A stretch of 25,774 nt of DNA from positions 1 through 25,774 of the IMG/VR virus record IMGVR_UViG_3300036985_004816; one strand, given 5' to 3'. The position numbers and the translations under genes were made by a program. The DNA is from a virus. The notes below the pieces were generated by a model, which saw only the letters and a list, made by a program, of their open reading frames with translations, made no database searches and was not told the origin of the DNA. This document shows positions 18,966 through 25,370 of this stretch, one piece after another (the stretch's first letter is position 1; each line of letters opens with the position of its first letter).

Positions 18966-20330
18966 TTGAAACTCTGTAAACTTTGCGTACCGGGGTTCAA
19001 ACTGTAACAGTGAGACCCCGGTCTTACCATTTCTGTTTTTGGCTGTTATAACCTCTGCTTTGTCAGCCTCTTGTTCTTCATCACCAGATTGCTTTTGCTC
19101 ATAGTAACCAGCCCGATAGATGAACTGTATGACATCGGCATCTGATTCAATATCTCCTGACTCTCTCAGGTCTGACATCATTGGCCTCTTATCCTGTCGT
19201 TGCTCTACTGCCCTAGACAGGCTCGATAATGCAATCACGGGACACTTATACTCACGGGCAATATCTTTCAGTCCTCGGCTGATAACTCCGATATCACGTG
19301 TACGGTTCTCTGACTTGTATGATGCTGGCATAGCAATCATCTGTAAGTAATCAACAACCACCAAGCCAACATGAAAAGATTTTTGTGCGTCCCTGATGGC
19401 ATCTCTGATTCCTCCAAGGGTGACAGTCTTATCTGCGATAATCCTAACATGAAGTGTCCTAGCCTCCTGAGCTACACCGTGTAGCTGATCCTTCTGGTAG
19501 TTATTCAGTTTCTTTGTCTGTATAACTTGACTATCCACTTCACTGTAGATTGAAAGCATTCTTGCAGTTACCATGTCTTTCGACATCTCTGCGCTGATGA
19601 TAAGTACTCCTGTCTTCTGATCTAGGGTCCGCATAAACTTTGCTGCGTTCCATGCATATTGTAATCCCAAACTTGATTTACCCATAGATGGACGACCACC
19701 TAAAATAATCAATTCTCCATTTCGCCAGCCTCCTGTAATCGAATCTATTTCGTTGTAACCAGAATGTACAGAAAAGTCTGTTTTGTCAACGTCCCTTTCT
19801 ATTGCCTCAGTTGTTGTGTCCCACATTAATTTAGATAAATCTTCAGATGCGTTTCCGGAATTGGTGTATGAAACAGATTTATTTAAATCAGCAATGATCG
19901 AATCAATATCATCATCTCCGATGGAAGCCTTCTTACTTGCTAACTCTGATGAGAATATAATTTCTCTGCGTCGATGATACTCAATTACTAACTTGACATA
20001 ACTCTCATAGTTAGCGGTAGTTGGAAGCAACTCTGCACACTGCATGATGTAACCAAGTCCACCACAAGCTTCTAATGCATTGTGCTTTGTTAGTTCTTCA
20101 TTTACTGTAACGATGTCAATGTCTTGACCGGCTGCATCAATTGCTACATATGCATCCCATATGAGGCTGTGTGAGACCCTGTAGAACATACCCTTGTTTA
20201 TGTGTGACAGGCTCTTGAATAACTTCTTTCCACCAAGAAGAACAGATGCTATAAGTGATTGCTCACTCATAACATCTGCAGGGATTTCGATATTGAAACC
20301 TATGCTTCTAAGATTTTGCTCTTTGCTCAT
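18945..20330 (-). CDS. dnaB: Replicative DNA helicase, DnaB family
   Basis: This 461-aa protein has the normal length and layout of hexameric DnaB helicases, which unwind the replication fork. The N-terminal helical domain starts with SEQSLIASVLLGG (22-34). The RecA-like motor has Walker A GGRPSMGKSS (211-220), catalytic Glu248 in SAEMS, Walker B GLVVVDYLQM (322-331), the LSSLSRAVEQR motif (368-378), SDLRESGDIESDADV (386-400), and the arginine finger in KNRNGKTG (431-438). All key residues are present, so it should be active. It is the last gene of the leftward operon. Its start overlaps the loader-like gene by 23 bases and has only a weak ribosome site, which suggests translational coupling. 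Its 3' end overlaps the convergent lysin gene. It resembles SPP1 G40P in both type and position. Confidence 0.93.
   Translation of the reverse strand: MSKEQNLRSIGFNIEIPADVMSEQSLIASVLLGGKKLFKSLSHINKGMFYRVSHSLIWDAYVAIDAAGQDIDIVTVNEELTKHNALEACGGLGYIMQCAELLPTTANYESYVKLVIEYHRRREIIFSSELASKKASIGDDDIDSIIADLNKSVSYTNSGNASEDLSKLMWDTTTEAIERDVDKTDFSVHSGYNEIDSITGGWRNGELIILGGRPSMGKSSLGLQYAWNAAKFMRTLDQKTGVLIISAEMSKDMVTARMLSIYSEVDSQVIQTKKLNNYQKDQLHGVAQEARTLHVRIIADKTVTLGGIRDAIRDAQKSFHVGLVVVDYLQMIAMPASYKSENRTRDIGVISRGLKDIAREYKCPVIALSSLSRAVEQRQDKRPMMSDLRESGDIESDADVIQFIYRAGYYEQKQSGDEEQEADKAEVITAKNRNGKTGVSLLQFEPRYAKFTEFQSGGFFL
18989..19022 (+). terminator. Hairpin just past the lysin stop, candidate terminator of the late operon
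   Basis: An 8-bp perfect GC-rich stem (ACCGGGGT 18989-18996, ACCCCGGT 19015-19022) encloses a second small stem (ACTG 19001-19004, CAGT 19008-19011) closed by a three-base loop. Read rightward it begins 24 bases after the lysin stop. A TTTTT run follows only at 19036-19040, 13 bases beyond the stem, so it is not a textbook intrinsic terminator. It lies within the last codons of the helicase gene on the other strand. It mirrors the nested repeat at 18851-18899. Confidence 0.5.
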
Positions 20331-20745
20331 TTATGTGGTCCGTCAATCTAATGATATGTACTTCGTTGATAACGTCTTGTAGTAGTTGACCCTTCAGTGG
20401 TGGTTCTAAGCGCCATGCTTTATATCCACCAGTCTTCTTTAAGACTAACACCACTGTTGGATGTAATTTATTCGGATCAGTACCCCTTCTAATACCCTCA
20501 CTAATCTCGTGAGTAACCATATGTGGTTGAGCATCTCCATACTTATCAATGGCAATGTAGTTTAAAACCTCTGATGGTGTAGGTCGAAACTTACATCGTG
20601 TGAGAATGCGTTGCGCTCCACCTTTGATATCCTCATCGCTTATCCCCGTAATTGCTACTCTGTATACAGTTTCACTTGTTGTGCTCCACTGAATAGAACT
20701 TGGTAGCTGCGAAAGAATCGCCAGTAACTTATCCGTTGTTGTCAT
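20308..20745 (-). CDS. Putative helicase loader, G39P-like
   Basis: This 145-aa protein has a strong GGAGG site 9 bases before its ATG. No catalytic motif or Walker box is visible, so it is not a DnaC-type ATPase loader. Residues about 20-64 (ETVYRVAITGISDEDIKGGA, then KFRPTPSEVLNYI) follow the helical pattern of SPP1 G39P and related short loaders, where an aromatic/helical stretch is followed by F.PT..EI. The C-terminal third is charged. Known: G39P delivers the helicase G40P to the initiator-bound origin and is encoded directly between them. Here the gene sits between an HTH initiator-like gene (17-base overlap) and the helicase (23-base overlap), which is the main support. An unrelated replication accessory protein cannot be excluded. 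Confidence 0.55.
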   Translation of the reverse strand: MTTTDKLLAILSQLPSSIQWSTTSETVYRVAITGISDEDIKGGAQRILTRCKFRPTPSEVLNYIAIDKYGDAQPHMVTHEISEGIRRGTDPNKLHPTVVLVLKKTGGYKAWRLEPPLKGQLLQDVINEVHIIRLTDHINEQRAKS

Positions 20746-21442
20746 TGAACCAGTCCTCCATCTTTACGACCGTCTTAGGTATTGTGTACGTTGGTACAGC
20801 ATGTGTTTCCCAATGCTTCCATAGAGAGCGAACAGTAACCATTTCGTGGTTTGTCCACTTGCTCTTCAATGTATTCACACGCTCAATTACACTCTCTGCT
20901 GTAACACCAGCCTTCTGCATCTGCCAGATTGTTAATCGAACATCTTTCCACTCCTTGTCTGTGATTGCTGACTCAGCAATTTCTCCCCATCGTGCAAGTT
21001 TAAATGCTTTGTATAAAGTGAATGCTGGATCATCCTCTTTTACTACTTCTGCCTTCACTTGCTTGACCGATGTAACCTTTACGTCTGGGTCGTGATCAAC
21101 TGAATCAGGGAATAACTTGTAGCCATTGCTTGTTGTTCTCCCGTTAGAAGAAGTTCTAGAATTGACTTCTAACAATCGCTTGTCGTTAATCTTCATGCCT
21201 ACTAGGTAATGCAATGCGTTCCTAACGGTTGCTTCCGATAATCCAGTGCATTCAGTTAGCCTCTTGATGCTAGGCCAACAGTATCCTTCGTTATCTACAT
21301 GCATCACGATAACCATGAATACAACAAATCCAGATGGAGTGAAGTTAGTTATATGGTCTACGAGTAATCTATCTATCTGCACAAATCCCGATGCTTTTTC
21401 ACCGGATAAGCCAAATGACTTTCCGTTGAACACAGTTATCAT
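20729..21442 (-). CDS. Replication initiator-like protein with winged helix-turn-helix
   Basis: This 237-aa protein starts at an ATG behind AGGAAA. Residues about 38-112 form a winged HTH: VFMVIVMHVDNEGYCWPSIK, then LTECTGLSEATVRNALHYL as the recognition helix region, and SNGYKLF as the wing end. This cysW-PSi..La..tGlS..TVr pattern is common in phage replication proteins of the lambda O / SPP1 gp38 / replisome organizer type. A variable linker (about 113-138) leads to a C-terminal helical domain (139-212, rich in Trp) that may contact loader or helicase. It lies two bases after the LmbU-like gene and overlaps the loader-like gene. Known: such initiators often bind origin repeats within their own gene, and a near-palindrome occurs at 21143-21173. 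A transcription regulator is the alternative. Confidence 0.65.
   Translation of the reverse strand: MITVFNGKSFGLSGEKASGFVQIDRLLVDHITNFTPSGFVVFMVIVMHVDNEGYCWPSIKRLTECTGLSEATVRNALHYLVGMKINDKRLLEVNSRTSSNGRTTSNGYKLFPDSVDHDPDVKVTSVKQVKAEVVKEDDPAFTLYKAFKLARWGEIAESAITDKEWKDVRLTIWQMQKAGVTAESVIERVNTLKSKWTNHEMVTVRSLWKHWETHAVPTYTIPKTVVKMEDWFNDNNG
21143..21173. repeat. Near-palindrome inside the initiator gene, candidate origin element
   Basis: Outer arms GTTAGAAG (21143-21150) and CTTCTAAC (21166-21173) are perfectly complementary and almost concentric with an inner perfect palindrome TTCTAGAA (21154-21161). It falls where the protein leaves the HTH domain and enters the linker, the place lambda-type and SPP1-type initiators keep their own binding sites. 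Related GCTTGTTGTT and GCTTGTCGTT lie on either side (about 21127 and 21178). An 8-bp inverted repeat alone is expected by chance several times in a window this long, so only the nesting and the location make it notable. Confidence 0.35.
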
Positions 21443-21444
21443 TG

Positions 21445-21993
21445 TTATTTCCTATATGGGCATGAGGCACATACGTCTTCTTTTTTGTTTGATGCTGACT
21501 TGGTTAATATCTCACTTGCCTCATCGGCTGTCATTCCGTCTGGAACTTTAACGCTAATTCTCTTTTGTGGTTCTACATCACCAGTCAGGACTGCAACTAT
21601 ATCACTGGCAGACATTTGCTGTGAGTACGCAGATAGTAATATTTCTTTTTGTTGATCAACCGGTAGCTTAGCAACTACTCTATGGTGTGACCAGCTAAGT
21701 CCTGACACACGATTGTGGTGAGGTATTGACCCACTCACCCATGCCCAGTTAGCTAATGATTGGTATGCATATCCAGTAGCATCCATTGCTTGAGAATACT
21801 TCTCACCATATTGTGTTTGCCCATAGTTCAATGCATCACCAATGCCAAACTGGAATGCAGTCTCAAGTCTTTGCAATGTTTGCATTAACTTGTACCAGTC
21901 GTCAAACTCTAAGTCTTTTAGGAATGTAATGCCTACATCGGAAACTAGTATAGAACTTGGTAGGTTTCCAATTCGTACAATTTCTTCGTTCAT
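21445..21993 (-). CDS. LmbU-like DNA-binding protein with Cys-pair tail
   Basis: The start is placed at the ATG at 21993 (182 aa), which has AGAAAG upstream. The frame extends to a TTG at 22089, but that extension would translate through the terminator-like hairpin at 22017-22041. The core (about 30-135) reads FGIGDALNYGQTQYGEKY, then TGYAYQSLANWAWVSGSI, then LSWSHHRVVAKLP and SASDIVAVL. This GDwLnyGe..YGekY / SL.N.AWVs / lSwSHH..VA.LP arrangement belongs, from memory, to a winged-helix family related to LmbU regulators and ParB-type HTH proteins seen in phages and Gram-positive bacteria. The tail holds C175-A-S-C178. Two bases separate it from the initiator gene, so it may regulate or assist replication. 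Sequence-specific binding is inferred. Confidence 0.6.
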   Translation of the reverse strand: MNEEIVRIGNLPSSILVSDVGITFLKDLEFDDWYKLMQTLQRLETAFQFGIGDALNYGQTQYGEKYSQAMDATGYAYQSLANWAWVSGSIPHHNRVSGLSWSHHRVVAKLPVDQQKEILLSAYSQQMSASDIVAVLTGDVEPQKRISVKVPDGMTADEASEILTKSASNKKEDVCASCPYRK

Positions 21994-21999
21994 ATAATT

Positions 22000-22005
22000 C
22001 TTTCT
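22000..22005 (-). promoter_or_regulatory. Ribosome binding site fixing the start at 21993
   Basis: AGAAAG on the minus strand stands 6 bases before the ATG at 21993. It follows the hairpin at 22017-22041, so translation initiating here avoids reading through that structure. This decides the start in favour of the 182-aa product over the TTG-started 214-aa one. Confidence 0.5.
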
Positions 22006-22010
22006 GTGCC

Positions 22011-22041
22011 ACAAAAGGCCACGAGGTATTAGCTCGCGGCC
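22011..22041 (-). terminator. Intrinsic terminator or attenuator before the replication genes
   Basis: Leftward RNA would form a 9-bp stem, GGCCGCGAG (22041-22033) with CTCGTGGCC (22025-22017), containing one G-U pair and a 7-base loop, followed directly by TTTTGT. On the plus strand the same position is a C/A mismatch and there is no good T-run, so it fits leftward transcription. The short T-run suggests partial read-through. It sits after the recombination genes and before the replication genes. Confidence 0.6.
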
Positions 22042-22063
22042 TTCTATGTTTGGTTGTTGTTGA

Positions 22064-22086
22064 CTCCGTTGAATATAGTTACGGAG
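22064..22086 (-). repeat. Small hairpin upstream of the terminator
   Basis: CTCCGT (22064-22069) and ACGGAG (22081-22086) can pair in a 6-bp stem with an 11-base loop. It lies 9 bases after the Gam/Gp157-like stop, in the 102-base space that also holds the terminator-like hairpin. It may protect the 3' end of the upstream message or act with the second hairpin. On its own it is short enough to be chance. Confidence 0.3.
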
Positions 22087-22095
22087 CAATCAATA

Positions 22096-22659
22096 TTACT
22101 CTTCAGTGTCGCTTGCTGTCAATGCTTTAACACTGAAGTTCTCTGTCGCTTCCGTCACACTAAAGATGTCTGGATATTGCTCAACAAGTGTAAGCTGCAC
22201 TTCCTTTGGGATCTTGCTTTTGTAGATCTTGTACTCAGTCTTAATGGCATCAAGGCTAAGTGGAATAACGTATGCTGCCTTCTCGTCATCAAGGATTGAG
22301 AACGTTGGCTGAGATGTCCGAAATGCAACCTGTCCCCATGGACACTTCCACGTCTTGGACTTACCAGTTAGTTGCGTCTTAGCAAAGTCAGCAATCTGTG
22401 CACCATATCTGGCTTGCAACCATTGCACTTTGCGTTCTTTATCCTTGACCATTGACTTGTATCTATCTACAACAGATTGCATAGCAAGCTGCTCTGCTTT
22501 AAGTTCTGTCTCGTATTTTAGTAAACGCTGTAAAGCTAAAAGAACGTCATCTTCTGTTTTAAGTTCATCGCCTAACCAGCCATCAACTGGACCGGCATAT
22601 TCGCCGGTCTCAATCTCGTAGTAACTGTCGCCAATGATGTCAAATTTACTCTTATCCAT
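22096..22659 (-). CDS. Gam/Gp157-like recombination accessory protein
   Basis: The start is placed at the ATG at 22659 (187 aa), with GAGGA about 9 bases upstream and one base after the previous stop; the frame extends 23 codons further inside the neighbour. Residues about 35-100 form a charged coiled coil (LLKYETELKAEQLAMQSVV, MVKDKERKVQWLQ). A beta-containing module follows (103-155), reading TWKCPWGQVAFRTSQPTF, DDEKAAYVIP and YKIYKSKIPKE. Coiled coil, then a small FRTSQP-type beta unit, then IP..y.k matches the siphophage Gp157 family and the related Mu Gam-like host-nuclease inhibitors. Known: these usually sit beside single-strand annealing proteins, as here, and Gam proteins shield DNA ends from host exonuclease. 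Which of the two families it belongs to is unclear. Confidence 0.65.
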   Translation of the reverse strand: MDKSKFDIIGDSYYEIETGEYAGPVDGWLGDELKTEDDVLLALQRLLKYETELKAEQLAMQSVVDRYKSMVKDKERKVQWLQARYGAQIADFAKTQLTGKSKTWKCPWGQVAFRTSQPTFSILDDEKAAYVIPLSLDAIKTEYKIYKSKIPKEVQLTLVEQYPDIFSVTEATENFSVKALTASDTEE

Positions 22660-22660
22660 A

Positions 22661-23248
22661 TTAATCTTCCTCTGCCAAGAACACCGACTCTGCTTCTTCC
22701 GGTGTATTAAAACCTTGTAGCACTTCAACTACAAGACGTAGGTTTTCATCTGATGTTTCTATTTGGCCAGCCAATTTAGTAAAGACACGTTTCATATCTG
22801 ACGGGGTAATACTGGCACCCCATATACGCTTGCACTCAAAAGCAAACTGCTTACCCGGTGTAAGTGTAGTAGCTTTGACTACTTGTGGTGTATCTACAAT
22901 ACGCATATCACCAGCTGGTGTTATAGGTTCTTCTAACTCTTGAGCAAACAACGTGCCATACCCACACAGGGCTAATGCTCGCCCAATGGCGCCCGTTTCT
23001 GCCTTCTCTCGGTAATCAGCAAAGTGCTTCTCATGTTCTGTCTTATGAGCCTTAGCAATGAGTCTGCCTGATGCATCGTGAATCTCGGCTGCAAATGTAC
23101 AGTAGTCAGCACCCGAAAGATCGGGTACTGCATACGTCATGATTGTCCAGTCTGGATGATCTTCTCTGAACCAAGCAATGCGAGCAGCGACAGGTAAATA
23201 CTGCTTGCCTTTGAGATTAATAAAGTGATCCCTTGGGTTAAATGCCAT
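22661..23248 (-). CDS. Rad52/DdrA-like single-strand annealing protein
   Basis: This 195-aa protein has a strong AAGGAG site. The N-terminal part reads FNPRDHFINLKGKQYLPVA with WFREDHPDWTI at 26-36, followed by a beta-rich middle (CTFAAEIHDASGRLIAKAHK, 50-69) and the signature EKAETGAIGRALALCGYGT (81-99). That KAET.AIGRALa..GYG block is typical of phage annealing proteins of the Rad52/DdrA group. The C-terminal 60 residues are helical and acidic, perhaps a partner-binding tail. Known: such proteins anneal complementary strands during phage recombination. It overlaps the previous gene by 11 bases and is followed by the Gam/Gp157-like gene, forming a recombination set with the VRR-NUC nuclease two genes upstream. 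An Erf- or Sak-type assignment is possible. Confidence 0.7.
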   Translation of the reverse strand: MAFNPRDHFINLKGKQYLPVAARIAWFREDHPDWTIMTYAVPDLSGADYCTFAAEIHDASGRLIAKAHKTEHEKHFADYREKAETGAIGRALALCGYGTLFAQELEEPITPAGDMRIVDTPQVVKATTLTPGKQFAFECKRIWGASITPSDMKRVFTKLAGQIETSDENLRLVVEVLQGFNTPEEAESVFLAEED

Positions 23249-23891
23249 CTCTATTCTCCTTGTTTATGTTGCGTCCATGTTTACTTAGTAGTAATGAAAC
23301 ACTAGGACTATATACTTTTCCGTTAACGTTGTAGCTTGTTGACATTTTAGATAGTACTAATAATGTATAAGCAACAATAACGTAATCACCAACGGCTAAC
23401 TTATCAATACACTCTTCACCAATGTGTTTATATATTGATGTCATTAATTCAAACGGGTCTAAATCTGCAAATGGATTACCATTCTTATCAGTTATTGGAG
23501 ACTTTGCTTCTTTGTCTACTGCAATATGCCAGAGCATTGCTGCGTCAGGATACATAACATCAGGACATGTAAGCACAGATGCTTTTGTATTAACCATGTT
23601 TGTAGACTTGATCAGAATAGGTTCTCCATCAAGAACAATTGCTGGTGATACGTGGGCTAATATATGAATTGATATTGGTTTGATGTCGTAATCTTTTGGA
23701 TTACTAAAATCTTTTTCAACATCTTTTTCTGCATCCCAAACAGAACTCCAACAACACACTAACGACCAACCATCTTTGACTACGTGTGCTATCGCTCCAT
23801 CTTTCTCCGCAACATATACATAGTGAAATGGATCATACGTTACGTCGCATCCGTGATTAGCTTCACTGAATGGAAACACATCATAATTCAT
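23238..23891 (-). CDS. Unknown 217-aa protein
   Basis: I do not recognise a family. The protein starts at an ATG that overlaps the nuclease gene's stop (ATGA) and ends 11 bases inside the annealing gene, so it is a firm member of the operon. It looks like a soluble mixed alpha/beta protein with strand-like runs (DGAIAHVVKDGWSLVCCW, IKPISIHILAHVSPAIVLDG, DYVIVAYTLLVLS), several aromatic residues, and an acidic middle (WDAEKDVEKDFSNPKDYD). No membrane helix, signal peptide or nucleotide-binding motif is evident. Placement between a nuclease and an annealing protein suggests a DNA metabolism role, but that is position-based only. Confidence 0.75.
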   Translation of the reverse strand: MNYDVFPFSEANHGCDVTYDPFHYVYVAEKDGAIAHVVKDGWSLVCCWSSVWDAEKDVEKDFSNPKDYDIKPISIHILAHVSPAIVLDGEPILIKSTNMVNTKASVLTCPDVMYPDAAMLWHIAVDKEAKSPITDKNGNPFADLDPFELMTSIYKHIGEECIDKLAVGDYVIVAYTLLVLSKMSTSYNVNGKVYSPSVSLLLSKHGRNINKENRDGI

Positions 23892-24256
23892 AATTTACAT
23901 ACTCTTTCAAACTTTGATTCGACTTTTCTCATTGCGTTAATTACGTCATCTACATTCCTGCAGATGACGGTCATGTTTTCATTTGCTATTAATTGTTGTG
24001 CTTCTCTTACAGATCCTTTCTCTGTTTTTAATTCAAGACCCACACCAATTGGTATGGGCCAATCCTTACAATGTACATATAAATCAGGTGCACCTACTGT
24101 ATTACCTTGCCATCCAGTAGCATATTGAAATGTGCCACATGAACGACATCTTGTCTTGCCTCTTGATTTACCTACCTCAATGATTGTGTATCCACATGCT
24201 CGTAACATCATGCAGACTTGACTTTGAAATACCGCTTCGTCGTTTTTCCTTCTCAT
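23888..24256 (-). CDS. VRR-NUC nuclease
   Basis: This 122-aa protein has the compact PD-(D/E)xK fold signature of the VRR-NUC family: Glu7 and Gln11 in DEAVFQSQV, G55-A-P-D58-L after a glycine-rich turn, Glu75-x-Lys77 in LELKTEKG, and Gln87 in REAQQLI. Members cleave branched or structured DNA, often as Holliday-junction-type resolvases, and are common in phages as stand-alone domains. An unusual feature is an inserted CRSCG (Cys37, Cys40) between strand one and the PD motif, possibly half a zinc site. The start is the ATG at 24256, which overlaps the stop of a 22-codon upstream ORF (ATGA), so it is probably translated by coupling; its own ribosome site is poor. Its stop overlaps the next ATG by 4 bases. 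Confidence 0.8.
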   Translation of the reverse strand: MRRKNDEAVFQSQVCMMLRACGYTIIEVGKSRGKTRCRSCGTFQYATGWQGNTVGAPDLYVHCKDWPIPIGVGLELKTEKGSVREAQQLIANENMTVICRNVDDVINAMRKVESKFERVCKL

Positions 24257-24321
24257 ACCCTAATGATATACGCATAGTAGAAATAGCTTGCTACTAATAG
24301 GATGATAAACAAACAACCCAT
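24253..24321 (-). CDS. 22-aa hydrophobic membrane micropeptide
   Basis: In the 81-base space between the nuclease and the unknown gene upstream, an ATG at 24321 opens 22 codons ending in a TGA that overlaps the nuclease ATG by 4 bases (ATGA). The peptide begins MGCLFIILLVASYFYYA and ends YIIRV, giving one continuous hydrophobic, aromatic helix of membrane-spanning length with a single Arg near the C-terminus. AAGGCGG stands just upstream. It may be a real small membrane protein, a leader peptide that opens translation of the nuclease, or both. It is too short for a bacteriophage holin of known type. Overlap geometry and ribosome site support translation; function is unknown. Confidence 0.5.
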   Translation of the reverse strand: MGCLFIILLVASYFYYAYIIRV

Positions 24322-24322
24322 G

Positions 24323-24329
24323 CCGCCTT
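24323..24329 (-). promoter_or_regulatory. Ribosome binding site of the micropeptide
   Basis: Minus-strand AAGGCGG lies immediately before the ATG at 24321, with AAGG four bases away. This is a little tight but usable. It is the only good ribosome site in the stretch and so may also serve the downstream nuclease through coupling. Confidence 0.4.
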
Positions 24330-24337
24330 GTATGGCG

Positions 24338-24901
24338 CTAATAAGATCCGGATCTTCTTCCATGTATGTATTCCCAAACTTGTTTTACATATTTAGTTGA
24401 TGATGTTCCATCTGGGAAAACAGAGAGCTTATCTATCTCCAACGCCATTCGAGCTGCTAATGGAGTTGGTGATCTTAATATGTGTTGTAATACTTGTGGA
24501 TACATCAATGTCAATGTGAGTTGATGATTCACAGTGCTATTCATGTTGTTCCATTTATGTATTGAGAACCACTCATATTCATCAGTTGATATTTTTACTG
24601 ATGCGTTAAACAATATCTCCTTACGTTCTGAATTACTTATGATTGACTTACATAAAAGTCGTGCTTTCCATCCACCATTTAGTAAATCGATAACGTGTTT
24701 GCGACTCCATGTTGACCATCCATTAGGTGACATCAATGCGTGTACTGTAACAACACCATCTAAGTTGTAGTCACAAGAGTATTGACACCAGAGCTGATAG
24801 ATAATCTTTGCAGTGAACTGATTGCTAATGTGGACCCTCCCTAAAGGAGAGTCCACGTAGTAACAAACAGGATGATAAGCACTCCGTCTTCTTGTTGGCA
24901 T
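24338..24901 (-). CDS. Unknown 187-aa protein
   Basis: No family is recognised. The start shares a base with the previous stop (TAATG) and has no visible ribosome site, so it is expected to depend on upstream translation. The protein is basic at both ends (MPTRRR at the start, HGRRSGSY at the end), rich in Tyr, Trp and Ser, and mainly helical after residue 60 (WSRKHVIDLLNGGWKARLL, VLQHILRSPTPLAARMALEI). The basic termini and the helix with KHVIDLLNGGWKAR, which could be a recognition-type helix, would suit nucleic-acid binding, but this is speculation. No membrane segment is seen. The last codons contain a 14-base palindrome (24343-24356). Confidence 0.7.
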   Translation of the reverse strand: MPTRRRSAYHPVCYYVDSPLGRVHISNQFTAKIIYQLWCQYSCDYNLDGVVTVHALMSPNGWSTWSRKHVIDLLNGGWKARLLCKSIISNSERKEILFNASVKISTDEYEWFSIHKWNNMNSTVNHQLTLTLMYPQVLQHILRSPTPLAARMALEIDKLSVFPDGTSSTKYVKQVWEYIHGRRSGSY

Positions 24902-25320
24902 TAGAACTTAGGAGGACTAGAGGTCTTGTGCCTAGCCATACAGTGACCACATTTCCATGGCGGAGTCCAATCACCTTTAAGAAACCAGTCAACAACATCT
25001 ACAACGTAAGGTTTTTCATATTCTGACCAGTTGTATTTTGTTTCTGATTGTGGTGTTCTCCATAACAAAGATGGTTTATCTGATTCAACTTTGCTTACAT
25101 ATAATTCATCTATTGTTTTTAGAGTTTCAATATGATTTATTTTTCCTTCTTGTGTGTTAGGCATTTTAAACGATGTGATTTTTAATTTCCATTTAGGCCA
25201 TGTGAGTGTAATGATTCCACTCGGTGATATCAATGGCTCTATTTGTTTCCACCCCTCTTTGAGTTGTGGTTCCGCGTCTACTTGCATTTCATTCATTAAC
25301 AAAACTAATTCTTCTAACAT
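24901..25320 (-). CDS. Unknown 139-aa protein with C-terminal Cys/His cluster
   Basis: The gene starts at an ATG with AAAGGA six or so bases upstream, after a 50-base spacer that holds a promoter-like sequence. No family is recognised. The N-terminal helix is acidic (MLEELVLLMNEMQVDAE). The middle has several Trp-containing strands (GIITLTWPKWKLKITSF). The end carries WKCGHCMARH (Cys124, His126, Cys127, His131), which resembles a small zinc knuckle and hints at nucleic-acid or protein binding. It overlaps the next gene by one base (TAATG). A role in host takeover or replication support is possible but rests only on location. Confidence 0.7.
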   Translation of the reverse strand: MLEELVLLMNEMQVDAEPQLKEGWKQIEPLISPSGIITLTWPKWKLKITSFKMPNTQEGKINHIETLKTIDELYVSKVESDKPSLLWRTPQSETKYNWSEYEKPYVVDVVDWFLKGDWTPPWKCGHCMARHKTSSPPKF

Positions 25321-25344
25321 AATTTCCTTTCAGTGTAGTTATTT

Positions 25345-25369
25345 GTAATACAACAGTATATCTTGTCAA
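25345..25369 (-). promoter_or_regulatory. Possible promoter for the leftward operon
   Basis: A perfect -35 hexamer TTGACA (minus strand, 25369-25364) starts one base after the stop of the Api92-like gene. At 16-base spacing the -10 candidate is TACAAA, which matches TATAAT at only four of six positions and lacks the final T. A short palindrome TTGTA-A-TACAA (25343-25353) overlaps this -10 and could be an operator. It is the only consensus -35 in a spacer between minus-strand genes. The weak -10 makes it doubtful. Confidence 0.3.
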
Positions 25370-25370
25370 C

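Noticed and set aside
20700-21095. 131-aa plus-strand open frame
   Set aside because: It is antisense to the initiator-like gene and has a composition typical of a shadow frame (many Ser, Cys, Phe).
21994-22089. N-terminal extension of the LmbU-like gene from a TTG
   Set aside because: The start codon is rare, has no ribosome site, and the extension crosses a terminator-like hairpin; the ATG at 21993 is better placed.
24343-24356. 14-base perfect palindrome AAGATCCGGATCTT
   Set aside because: It has no loop, lies in the last codons of the 187-aa gene, and shows no second copy or T-run; probably chance.
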